Shown here in pieces: positions 1 through 10,834 of a stretch of DNA of 64,000 nucleotides. The position numbers were made by a program, and so were the translations under genes. The stretch covers positions 20,492,273 through 20,556,272 of the forward strand of contig JASWHV010000018.1 of the NCBI GenBank assembly GCA_030760725.1, read 5' to 3'. The notes below the pieces were generated by a model, which was not told the origin of the DNA, ran no database searches, and worked only from the letters and a program-made list of their open reading frames with translations. Within the stretch, counting starts at the first letter, position 1. Every line of letters starts with the position of its first letter. Source of the stretch: Neostapfia colusana. Its lineage: Eukaryota > Streptophyta > Magnoliopsida > Poales > Poaceae.

Positions 1-2366
1 GACACGTGGAGCATCCGGAGATCATCATTGCGGAAGTAACAAGTCTGGAGCGGTTTTTACGCGTAAAGATACCGGTACGCAACAGAAACCTATCTAAACT
101 CCATGATGTTACCAAAGATAAGACGTCAGGATCCAACAAGATCTGAATAAGACTTTTATTCGGGATCCAATTAGATTAGGACTCTTCTTTTCCCGATTAT
201 AAAAAGAACCCGAAACCTCTGGCTGAAACCACGAACTTCTCTTTCAACTCCTGAGCCGACGACTTAAAACCCTAGCCCTAACTCGCCGAGCAAAACATCG
301 CCGAAGCGCAACAAGGGAGATCATCGGAGAAGAACCAAGCGGTCTGAGGAGGACCCCGAAGACAAGAAGAACGTGAGGTAGGACTTCAATACCACCTTAC
401 GACATCATGTTGTTCATCTCTTTGCGTCTGTTCTTCAATTCCTTTCTAACAGAAGCTTTATCGTGGGTAGAACACTCGATGATCAGTTTGATCTAAAAAC
501 AAGATCATCGCCACGTTCATCTTTGATCTGAACACCTCTGACCATGCAAGCCATGCAAGAACACCAGATCAATCTAATAGAACTAATCGTAGGATAGCAT
601 GCATGTGCATCATCGCATCTAGTTTAGGGTTTGTGCATGATATTGATTGCTGTGAATTTGTATGCACGTGAATCCTACATAGCAGGACAAACTCAGGAAG
701 CTGTCTACCACGAACTACAGCAACAAGATTTTGAGAATCAAGAACAACCGGAACCGCAAGAACAAGGCAAGTGCTCCTTGACCATGTTGATCCTATGTTT
801 TGGGTAAAACTATTTTGTTTTGCGAAAAGGTGTGTGTGCTGAGTCAAACATGATGGGAAACCCTTTTTATTAGGAGTTTACTAGTTTTGATTAAACCACC
901 CTTGTCGCCTGGGAAGTTTATGAGTCGGGTATGGTTTTTTCTTTATGCTTCGCTGAGTCCATGGGATTGGGAAGCGAGATAGATGTGTCTAGCTAACTGC
1001 ACTCGTACTGATAATAAGTAATTGACGAGGGTAATGAACATGGATCGGAGGGAGATCTAGGCAAGCCTGGGTTTGTGAATGAGGTAGCATGAGATGGTTG
1101 TTTTACTTGCCGTAGATCTAAGGACCGGTTCATGCATGCACATGCCAGGATAACAGTGCCACCACAAGGCCAAGTATGGGTGCGGCTTAGCTGAGTAATT
1201 AGGTAAGTTACTAGAGCATTATGGACTGTGGAAGGCGCGGGGAATGGGAGTCAAGTGAGGACTGCCCCGGGAACTGCATGGCACAAGAGGGGGCCCGTGG
1301 GTGGGAGAATTGGAGATTCTAGCCTGCCGGTGAAACCTTAGTGAGTCCATACATCTAGTAACCCCTTTGTAAAGGCTATTTTGTGATCTCTTGGCCATGC
1401 ACCGATGGATGTGTACTGGTATAATGGAGGTTCTGCAGTGGCCGATGGGTGACGAAATCACAAACTTGTGGGTAAAGAGGTATAAACTCTGCAGAGTTAT
1501 TAAAACTATCATGATAGCCGATCTTACGGTCACGAGCACCTGGCTAAACTGCCATGATTAGATGGGATGGTTACTGGGATGGTTATTGGGATAGTTATTG
1601 GGAAGGTTCTTGGTTATGGTTATGGGTTTGGTTATGGTTTGGTTTGGAACTGTGGAGTCCGGGAGATGAGATGGTTGCATAACTGATGGGTCATGACATG
1701 AGATTGGTCTCGGTGCGAGACGAGGTTGTTTTATGAGGTGAGATGGTAGCGAATACGAGGAGGTATTCGTGAGTATGAATAAAAGATTGGTTAATGTTCG
1801 GATGGAACACGGGAAGTGATGGAGGTATGTTGGTAATTTAATACATGTTGGGATTACATTTAAACTTAAGTTGTTGTTTTATCATCGTTTTTACAGAACT
1901 GCTTTTCTGCAAATAAACCTTTTATGCCTACCTTGTTTATGAGCTGCATATCATGTGTTTTCCCGCACTTGCTGAGTACATCATTGTACTCAAACTTGCA
2001 TTATTATTTCTTCATCAACAGCAAGAGAAGACTACTATGAAGACCGAGTAGAGCATTATGGCGTGTGATCTGTTCTCAACCTTGCCTGTGGAGGGAGTAG
2101 AGATGGAGCCACTTCTGCTTAGTTTTGCTTCCGCATTAGTTTTTGCTTCCGCATTTAAATAAGGACTTCCGCTGCATAGAATTAAGATTTCCGCTGTGAG
2201 CATGAGTCCAAGACTCATGAGATGTCGTAATAAACTCTGTTATTCGTGGTAATATATAATCTGAATTCAGTTTGTGGAACGTATGTGTATGTGTGATGAA
2301 CATCCTGGGCACACATATGCATTAGTTCTCGGTTCCGTGGTTTTCCACAGAATTGAGGGCATCACA
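1..2366 (+). repeat. Element A 5' LTR, 5' end cut off by the window
   Basis: This is the left long terminal repeat of a Ty3/gypsy element. Base 1 aligns with base 23097 of the 3' LTR, so about 636 bases of this LTR lie outside the window. It ends in CA at 2366, just before a tRNA-iMet-type primer site. A TATA-like box (TATAAAAA) lies at 198-205, soon after a G-box CACGTG at 3-8, and the transcript probably starts shortly downstream. Counted by eye, about 43 substitutions and a few small indels separate it from the 3' LTR, roughly 1.8%. The short ORFs inside it are shadows and are not annotated. Confidence 0.93.
198..205 (+). promoter_or_regulatory. TATA-like box of element A 5' LTR
   Basis: TATAAAAA stands in a GC-mixed context, downstream of the G-box repeats that open the window. 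The matching site in the 3' LTR is TATAAAT at 23294-23300. Its position between a repeated U3 segment and the rest of the LTR fits an RNA polymerase II promoter. The start site itself is not visible. Confidence 0.55.
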
Positions 2367-2368
2367 GA

Positions 2369-2386
2369 TTGGTATCAGGGCCACGG
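2369..2386 (+). other. Element A primer binding site (tRNA-iMet type)
   Basis: TTGGTATCAGGGCCACGG follows the LTR end by two bases. It matches the usual plant Ty3/gypsy site TGGTATCAGAGCC except for A to G at one position. It marks the start of minus-strand DNA synthesis and fixes the LTR end at 2366. Confidence 0.85.
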
Positions 2387-2809
2387 GTTGACAGCAGGTT
2401 ACACGTCTAGATAGAAACCTTAGATTGATATTAGAGCCACGGGTTAACAGCAAGTTACACCCCTACATAGAAGTCACAGGTAGCTAAGCCACGCTGACCA
2501 AAAGAAGCGCCCTAGGGTGAATAGCCTAGATTGGCCTAAACACCTTGACATAGGAAGCCATCCTTGAATAGTAGTTGAGTGGGCCCTTGTGATGATTATT
2601 TGTGAATATGTGCTTAGTGTGAGTGGTGGGACGTCTCAAAAACGTTGTCCATATCCACACGAAAGAAGAAAGAGGTGTGAGATGTTTCGGCACTTGCTCA
2701 CATCCTCATAAGGGCTAATATACATATAGCCCAACTCACCTTGATGCATATAGTCGAAAGGACCTACCTAACTTTCTAACCTTCTATTCTATTTCGTTCT
2801 CTCTCACAG
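2387..2809 (+). other. Element A leader, possible 5' UTR intron
   Basis: No coding region is visible in this 423-base stretch between the primer site and gag. A donor-like CAG|GTAGCT has its GT at 2480-2481. The segment ends with a pyrimidine-rich run and TCTCACAG immediately before the gag ATG at 2810. A GT-AG intron of about 330 bases (2480-2809) is therefore possible. This is inference from splice-site consensus only. Confidence 0.4.
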
Positions 2810-5800
2810 ATGGTGAGAGGAAACGCCAGCCGAAGGAACGTCCAGGAAGATGACCACGGGGAAGTTCCTGCCAACCCCGGAGCTGGCGAAAACAACCTAG
2901 AAAGGTTGATGGCCATGCAAAACCAGCTTATGAAAATCATGATCCAAACTTTGGGTCAGTTGCAGGCCAACCAACACCCCGTTCCGGCACCACCGCCACC
3001 ACCACCGCCGGCTCATAACAGGTTGGGAGAGTTCATGAGGACTCGACCACCCACCTTTGCTCAAGCAAGCGATCCCATGGAAGCCGATGATTGGTTGAAA
3101 TCCATGGAAAAGAAGCTCGCCATTGTTCATTGCAACGACCGAGAGAAGGTTCTCTTTGCGTCGCACCAACTGATGGGAGCAGCTGCTGACTGGTGGGATG
3201 CCTTGAGCAACGCCCATGCCAACCCGGAGACAATCACTTGGACTGAGTTCAAGGAATGTTTCCGCTCCCACTACATCCCTGTTGGCGTAATGATGCTCAA
3301 GAGGCAGGAGTTTGAAGGTCTCCGCCAACGGCAGAAAAGTGTGAACGAATACCTCAACAAGTTCATACAACTGTCCCGGTATGCCCCCGAAGATGTCAAC
3401 TCAGATCAGAGGAAGCAGTACCTGTTCATGAGAGGGTTGAACAATGAGATCCAAGTTCAGCTCCTCAACAATGACTACGTAAGCTTCCAGAAGCTGGTTG
3501 ATAAGGCTATTGTGGTGGAAAACAAGATCCGAGAGATCGAGCGCGAATGCAAGAGGAAGATCCCATACCAGCCCCAAGGGAGCAACATACGACCTAGATA
3601 CATGCCCCCTGCACCACAGTATGGATCGACCACTCCTACGAACCGCCCTGGTCAGCCACCACAGCAACGGTTCATTGCACCGGCACCTCGTGTGCCCATG
3701 CCTCCTGCGCCCCGGCCTAACAATGGCGCTCCTGTTCAAAACCCCCGCCCCAACGTACCTGCTGCCGTAGGCAACAGGGCATGCTTTGCATGCGGGGAAG
3801 TAGGCCACTTTGCTAACCAGTGCCCGAAGCGAGGCCCTAGACAGCAAGGTAACGTGCCCAAGCAGAACCAGCGACCAAACGGAGGAGACAACCAAGGGAA
3901 CCGTGGACCGCAGAACTATGCTCGTGGCCACGTTAACCATGTCACTGCTGAAGAAGCACAACAGGCTGAGGACGTCGCAATTGGTATGTTCCTTGCCAAC
4001 TCCAACCCAGCCACCATTTTATTTGATTCTGGAGCATCACATTCCTTCATATCATCCGAATATGTTGCCAAACATCATCTACCCATATCCCACCTAGAAT
4101 GTGCTATGTTAGTTAATTCTCCCGGAGGAGAAATGAGGACTAATATAGTATGTCCTAAAGTAAGCCTTAAAATAAGGGGGGTAGACTTCCTTGCCAACCT
4201 TATTGTCTTGGACTCCCACGGAATTGACATCATACTCGGAATGGACTGGTTAAGCAAGCACAATGGAGTAATCCAATGCGCTGAGAGAAGCGTGCAGTTG
4301 ACAAACGAACACGGTATCCGTGTCGAGTTTGAGTCAGCCCAGCAAGCAACCGAACGGGCGGATTTGAACCATGTTGAAGGAGTAGCATTGGACAACATTC
4401 CAGTGGTTCAGGAATTTTCGGATGTGTTCCCGGAAGAACTTCCAGGTATGCCACCTGACCGGGATATCAAGTTTGCCATTGATTTGGTACCTGGAACTGC
4501 ACCCATAGCTAAGAGACCATATAGGATGCCCGTCAACGAGTTAGTTGAACTCAAGAAGCAAATTCAAGAACAGTTGGAGAAGGGTTTTATCCGTCCAAGT
4601 TCGTCACCATGGGGAGCCCCGGTACTCTTCGTGGACAAGAAGGACAGAACCCAAAGAATGTGCGTGCACTACAGGTCTCTCAACGAGGTGACAATCAAGA
4701 ATAAATACCCTCTGCCCCTATAGAGGACCTGTTCGATCAAATGAAAGGAGCCCAAGTGTTCTCCAAGATTGATCTTCGGTCGGGATATTTCCAGCTGAAG
4801 ATTAAACCCTCCGATATACCTAAGACAGCCTTTCGGACGCGGTATGGTTCATATGAATATACCGTTATGTCTTTTGGATTGACGAATGCACCCGCATACT
4901 TCATGTACCTTATGAATAAGGTTTTCATGGAGTACTTGGACAACTTCGTCGTGGTTTTCATCGACGACATTATGGTGTATTCAAAAAGTAAGGAGGAGCA
5001 TGAAGAACATCTGAGATTGACCTTGCAGAAGCTGCGCGAGCATCAATTGTATGCCAAGTTCAACAAATGTCAATTTTGGCTAAAAGAAATATCCTTCCTA
5101 GGCCACATTATCTCCAAAGAAGGGGTATCGGTTGATCCTGGAAAGGTGAGAGATGTTCTAAAATGGGACCAACCAAAGAGCGTGAGGGATATTCGAAGTT
5201 TCCTTGGGATGGCAGGATACTATCGGCGCTTCATTAAAAACTTCTCTAAGATAGCAAAACCTATGACGGAGTTCTTAATGAAGGGAAAGGTCTTTCAATG
5301 GACACAAGCCTGCCAAGAAAGTTTTGAGGAGCTCAAGAAAAGGCTAACCACGGCACCAGTTCTGGTATTGCCAGACGTAAGCAAGAGCTTTGACATATAT
5401 TGTGACGCATCCAGACAAGGGCTCGGATGTGTACTCATGCAGGAAGGACAAGTGGTAGCCTATGCCTCACGACAATTAAAGAAGCATGAGCTTAATTATC
5501 CTACGCATGATTTGGAGTTAGCAGCAGTGGTGCATGCATTGAAGATTTGGAGACATTATATCCTTGGACATCGATGTGAGATCTATACGGATCATAAAAG
5601 CCTTAAGTACATATTTACACAAACAAAATTGAATTTGAGACAACGTCGATGGTTAGAACTCATCAAGGATTATGATGTGGGAATTAACTACCACCCCGGG
5701 AAGGCCAATGTAGTCACTGACACACTGAGCAGAAAGGGAGCATGTCACCAACTCACGGTTCGGGAGCTACCACCCGAACTACGAAAGGAGTTCGAACGGT

Positions 5801-6895
5801 TACACCTCGGATTCTTGAATAATGTGGAGATAATAGAGATCCACTCCCCATTGGAGAAAGAAATAAGAAAGTGACAAGAAACGGACGAGGGGACCAAGGA
5901 TATCAAGGAAAGAATCCGACAAGGGATAGAAAGGGATTTCAAGGAGGATGAAAAGGGTACGCTTTGGCTAGGAAAAAGGATTTGTGTGCCAAACATAAGA
6001 CACCTTCGCAACATGATATTAAGGGAGGCACATGATTCACCCTATTCCATACATCCAGGGAGCACCAAAATGTACAAGGACTTGAAAACTTGCTATTGGT
6101 GGGATGGTATGAAAAGGGATATAGCCGAATACGTTGCCCTATGCGACACATGCCAACGGGTAAAAGCCGAACATCAAAAACCCGCTGGGTTGTTGCAACC
6201 TTTGAAAATACCTGAATGGAAATGGGAGGACATCAGTATGGACTTTATTGTCGGACTGCCACGAACTCAGTCAGGATACGACTCCATCTGGGTCATTTTG
6301 GACCGGTTGACGAAAACCGCCCATTTTCTTCCGGTAAAGACCAGTTACAACGTTACACAGTTGGCAGAGTTGTACATGGAGCAGATCGTGTGCCGTCATG
6401 GAGTTCCGAAGAGGATAGTCTCAGATCGAGGTTCTCAGTTTACCTCTAGATTCTGGAGGAAGCTGCAGAAAGCCATGGGTACACGACTAGATTTTAGCTC
6501 CGCCTATCACCCACAAACAGATGGGCAAACCGAGAGGACGCACCAAATTTTGGAGGACATGCTGAGAGCTTGCGCCTTGAAACATGGCCGTAGTTGGGAT
6601 AGGAGTTTACCGTATGTCGAGTTCTCCTATAACAACAGCTATCAAGCTAGCTTGAAGATGTCGCCTTTCGAAGCCTTATATGGTAGACGGTGTAGAACAC
6701 CGCTGTTCTGGAACGAGACTGGAGAGAACCAGGTGTTTGGACCCGAAGTACAACAAGAGGCTGAAAAGCAAGTCCAAACGATACGGGAAAACTTAAAGGC
6801 TGATCAGTCACGACAGAAAGGCTATGCGGACAATAGGCGCAGGAAGTTGACCTTTGAAATAGGAGACTTCGTATACCTTAAGGTATCGCCTATCC
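2810..6895 (+). pseudogene. Element A gag-pol, first part, broken
   Basis: This is the gag-pol polyprotein of a Ty3/gypsy element, read from ATG 2810. Gag has a retrotransposon-gag domain at about residues 75-240, a proline-rich linker and a CCHC knuckle CFACGEVGHFANQC at 325-338. The protease motif FDSGASHSF is near residue 405. A one-base frameshift around 4718-4720 leads to a TAG at 4721 within reverse transcriptase. The other frame continues from about 4735 with the FIDDIMVYS box, RNase H (YCDAS, YTDHKSL) and an in-frame TGA at 5872-5874. The integrase HHCC segment and the DDE core (DFIVGLP, VSDRGSQF, TDGQTERTH) follow. At 6895 the frame is split by element B after VSPI and resumes at 22034. 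At least four lesions make this copy inactive by itself. Confidence 0.93.
6891..6895 (+). repeat. Target duplication TATCC, left copy (element B)
   Basis: TATCC directly precedes element B's first base and is repeated at 22029-22033 just after its last. Five bases is the normal Ty3/gypsy duplication. Removing B and one copy joins A's integrase codons in frame. Confidence 0.95.
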
Positions 6896-9800
6896 TGACA
6901 CGACCCCATTGGTCCTGTCGAGCCAGGATCACGCTGAGGGGTGCTGCGTTGCACAACACCGTATAACACACGTCAAAGGTACAAAGCGGAAGCAAAATTT
7001 TATTACATAAACAAGTTTATGAACATGTTTACAGCAAAATAAGTTCAGTCTACACTCGCGGGCGTAGACTAAGCATCAAGTGCACGTTCAGCCCTCGAAC
7101 GTGTCCTTGCTATCACACACGCACACTAACTCTGCGGCGTGCACGACTCCCACTCGACGGGGTTCCCCTCCTGGGGTTCCGTCTCCTCTTCGGGAGTCCC
7201 TTCCTCATAGAACCCTGCAAAAGTTTCAAACACAAGCAGTGAGCACGAAGGCTCAGCAAGTCTGACCCGTCTCACCTAAACATGGAACTTCTACATGAGG
7301 GTAATGGGTTACATGAGGTAAAAATCAGTTGCAAGGACTCGCCTAATTAGTAGAACCTTACCTTCAAGTTTTAGCAGCAGGTTGTGGAGAACCTTACGCT
7401 AAGGCACATGAGAGAGCCGCAATCAAACAAGAAACACATTTCTCTCATGTACTTTGCCCAAAGTTGAAAAGAACTTTAGTTAGCTCTAAGCTACAACATA
7501 TCATTAACAATCAATGTCCAGCTTTCAATCAGCAACATTTTAACATGTGACTAGCCTGTTCTTTCTACGTCACGGTACAGTGAACAAGTGGTACTCACTG
7601 ACCGCGAGGAACGGCGATTATAATCGATTTACACCTGCAGGGTTACCCAAACAACCCGTCACGTACGCCCGTACTCGATGTTGCCTACAACAACCATCAC
7701 GGACGCCGTACGCGACTACCTTTCACCCGTTACCCAAATGTTGAACCGGTCCAATCGTCCCGAGAAAGAGGTCTCTGCACGCGCATCTCAGTGCCGCCAG
7801 CCGATTTACACCTCGAGCTCTCAACCTACCCTCTGAACGACCAGCTATGCCTCAACACCCAGCTACCCGAGTTACATCGGTTTCCCGGTTCCCATATAGC
7901 CGGTAGGTCTTCGGTACTGTTCTAGCTTGTTCAACAGGCCCGCACACGGCTCGGTCCTCAATCGACACAAGCGGAGCTATAGCACACAGGCCCCAAAGTC
8001 CTGTTGCCCTTACTCTCCGCTCGGTCTCATTTTCTTGCCATGTGTATCATGTGCTATCTCTACCCGAGCAATGTGCCTCTAGCCTATTCTCGCGAGTAGT
8101 TCCAACCACTCGACTTGTACCGAATCCTACTCTATCCTAGCAATGCAGTAGCTAACGGGGTTGCAATCCTAGACCCAACCCATGGTTCTCTTGGCTATGC
8201 AGTGGGGCTTCCAAACAAGACTCTAATGCACAGAATACAGGAAACAAGTATGTGCTCAAAACAATAAAAAGTTGTAAAAAGGTTAATGCAAACCGGAGCT
8301 TGCCTTGCTGCTCTTGGTCGTAGGCTAGCTGTTCCTCCGGAGTAACGAAGTCTAGGACTTCGGGTTCCTCCTCGACCTTAGCGACTACATGATATAAGAA
8401 ACATATGTATCAATTTAAATGCATTTATATTAACTTTGAAGTTGTGAAGTCTATAACCCTTGCTAGACAGACCTAATGACTGTGAAACTTTTACTGTGGC
8501 TTGGTTACAACCTAAACAGAGATTTGGTCAAGTTTTAGTTGCAGCAAAGCTCATTTGAGCCCTCCACAATTAGTTATATCCTTGACCTTAATTGGAACTC
8601 TTAGGGTGTTCTAGGAATTTCCATGAAACAAACTATGACTTTCTGAAAACTAGATTTTCAGAGGGTTCTAATGGAGTTGGTATCACTTAATTTGAAGGTT
8701 CCTAGCTAAAGATATGAGCTAAATAATTTCAGAGAAAATTCTGAAAATGTTTCTGAACATTTTCTATTTTCTCTGGAACAGTTTCACTAATCACACCATT
8801 AGGTGGATCAAATGAGCTCCAATGGGTCTGAAATTTTTATGGTAGTTCAGAGATATTTTGGTAAACATCCCAGCAAAATTTCAGGATTTTCCTCCAAAGG
8901 ACTCTCCAGTTAAAATTCCTAATAATTTAAACTTTGAGGATTTAATTCTGGAGAATTAAGGAATTTCGTGAATTGAAACTTGATTTGCTGGAAAGTGCTC
9001 AGAGAGCTGAATCCAGCAAAATTTGGTTCACTCAATTTGGAGCTTTCTATCTAAAGTTATAAGTATTTGAAGTTTGAACTGAAACTGGAATTCGGGAAAA
9101 AGTTTAAACTCTGGCTTGTGGGCCCCGCACACAGTGCGTCGTCTCCCTCCTCGTGCCAACTGCGCGGCGGCGGCGATCTCCGGCGACTCTCGCCGGAACT
9201 GAGTTCCTGGCCACCCCCGGCCCGAAACTCGCCGCCTGCCCCTTAACTGATCCCCTGGACTCGATGGTGGGGTCGCCGGCCGCTGGCGATGACCGGAAAC
9301 CCGTGCGCACCGGTGACAGCACCTGCTAGGGTTCCAGTGAGGTTGGTCCCGCTCTCCCGTGCACCAAATCGACCGGGAATCGGTCGGAGAGCATCAGTGG
9401 AGCATGGGAAACACGAACCAGGGCTGGGTGGAAGCTAGAAATACCGGCAACTAGGCTCTCGACGGTGAGCCGAGGTGTTCAGCCATGGCGGCGGGGAAAA
9501 CGGCCATATCATGGCCGATTCTCGACGGTTTCCTCTGATTCCAGTTCGGGCATGGGCGCTATCATGCGTAGAAGCTACTAGGGAACGAGCTTGCCCAACC
9601 CTCGTGTATAGAGCACGAATTTTACCCGAAGGTGAGCTCGGTCCTTATGAACTGATCACGAGTAAACTTGGAAATTCTCGGCCGAGGTTTGATCAATCGC
9701 CAAACGGCTTTCGGCTACTCCATATACATACAATCACGCACCTTTCTTGTGTACAGAAGAGGACGTGAAAGCGGCTGGGTTGTGCTGTCCACGAGAGCCC

Positions 9801-10765
9801 GATCGGCGGCGATGCTCGGCTCGCCGGAGAAACGGCTCGTACAGCTCGAGGACGCTTGCTCACTGGACAACACGGGGTCTAGGAGGTTGCTCACGATCTC
9901 TTGGTGCCATTTTGCTGTGGAGGAGGCTGTGCTCGCGAGTGATCGGGCTTGATCAAACGTGAGCTCGGGCCGCGGCGATGGCAGTGGAAGAACAGGTCGT
10001 GCACGTCGGCAGCTCGGGGAATGGGTGACCAAAGCACGCCGGGGAGGGAATAAGTAGCCCGGCGACTGGTCTCCGGCTTGGGGCGCGCAGCAGGAGCTGG
10101 CGCCGGCTGCCCCCCCTCGGTGGCGCGCGCACACTGCACCCGGGAACCGATTGAGCTGTGTTTCAGTCGGTTTGTGTTGAAGTAGAGGCTGACATGTGGG
10201 TCCCACCCCCCATTTTAACCTCTGAAATTTACTCAAATTATTCACCCATGAGCCATTTGAATTGATCAAAGTTCAAATGAGGTTTGGTTTGAATGAATTT
10301 CAGCACAAGTTCAGTTTGAAATTCAAATAAAGTTTGAATTTCTCCCACTTAGCTCATGTCAAGATCAACTCCAAATGGAGTGAAAATTTGTGTGTGAGCT
10401 CACAAAAATGTGCTGAGTAAGAATATGCCCCCCACTTTTAAATTCATTGGATAAAAACAGTTTGAATTCGAATATGATCTCAAACTGCCCTCTTCCTAAC
10501 TATACCCAAAATGACCTCAAAAAGGTTTTGAATTTGGGTGAAACTTGGCATGGACATCCTTAGTAAAGTGTAGGAGTTTTCATATGTCCATCCCATCTAT
10601 ATCACATGTGGGAAATACCACTTTTGCAATGTGTGAGTTTGTTCTCTAATGAGCATGTTGATAATTGTTACTTGCTCTTCATTTGTGTTCATCATCCTTC
10701 CTCAAATGAGGTGTGTGGTGTGGTGATGAACACTGCAAATGTGTGTCAAAACTGAGGCCCTTACA
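6896..10765 (-). repeat. Element B 3' LTR (left)
   Basis: It begins TGACACGACC and ends CCTTACA. The middle part (about 9100-10200) is GC- and CpG-rich and is flanked by AT-rich ends, the layout also seen in the LTRs of C, D and F. An imperfect hairpin lies near its start (6938-6960). It lacks 47 bases present in the right LTR at 21451-21497. No protein gene is supported inside it. Confidence 0.95.
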
Positions 10766-10766
10766 T

Positions 10767-10780
10767 ACCTCCCCCCTTAA
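10767..10780 (-). other. Element B polypurine tract
   Basis: Read on the minus strand, this is a purine run TTAAGGGGGGAGG just inside the 3' LTR. It is the plus-strand DNA primer in reverse transcription. The equivalent tracts of A (22445-22452), C (28442-28454) and D (42380-42387) are nearly the same. Confidence 0.85.
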
Positions 10781-10783
10781 AAG

Positions 10784-10800
10784 AATCTCGTCCCGAGATT
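10784..10800 (-). other. Perfect palindrome next to element B polypurine tract
   Basis: AATCTCG and CGAGATT are arms of a 7-base inverted repeat around a 3-base loop, placed between the gag-pol stop and the polypurine tract. The same motif stands at the same place in C (28459-28475), D (42395-42410) and A (22420-22439). Confidence 0.85.
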
Positions 10801-10834
10801 ATAAGGTGAAAATGAGAGAGAGGACGGTGGAAAA

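Noticed and set aside
569..847. 92-codon minus-strand frame in A's 5' LTR, also in the 3' LTR
   Set aside because: Antisense to the element, shortened in the other LTR copy, no domain.
4700..4745. Possible programmed frameshift in A
   Set aside because: It lies inside reverse transcriptase, not at a gag/pol border, and the related elements B and C are open in one frame here, so it is a mutation.
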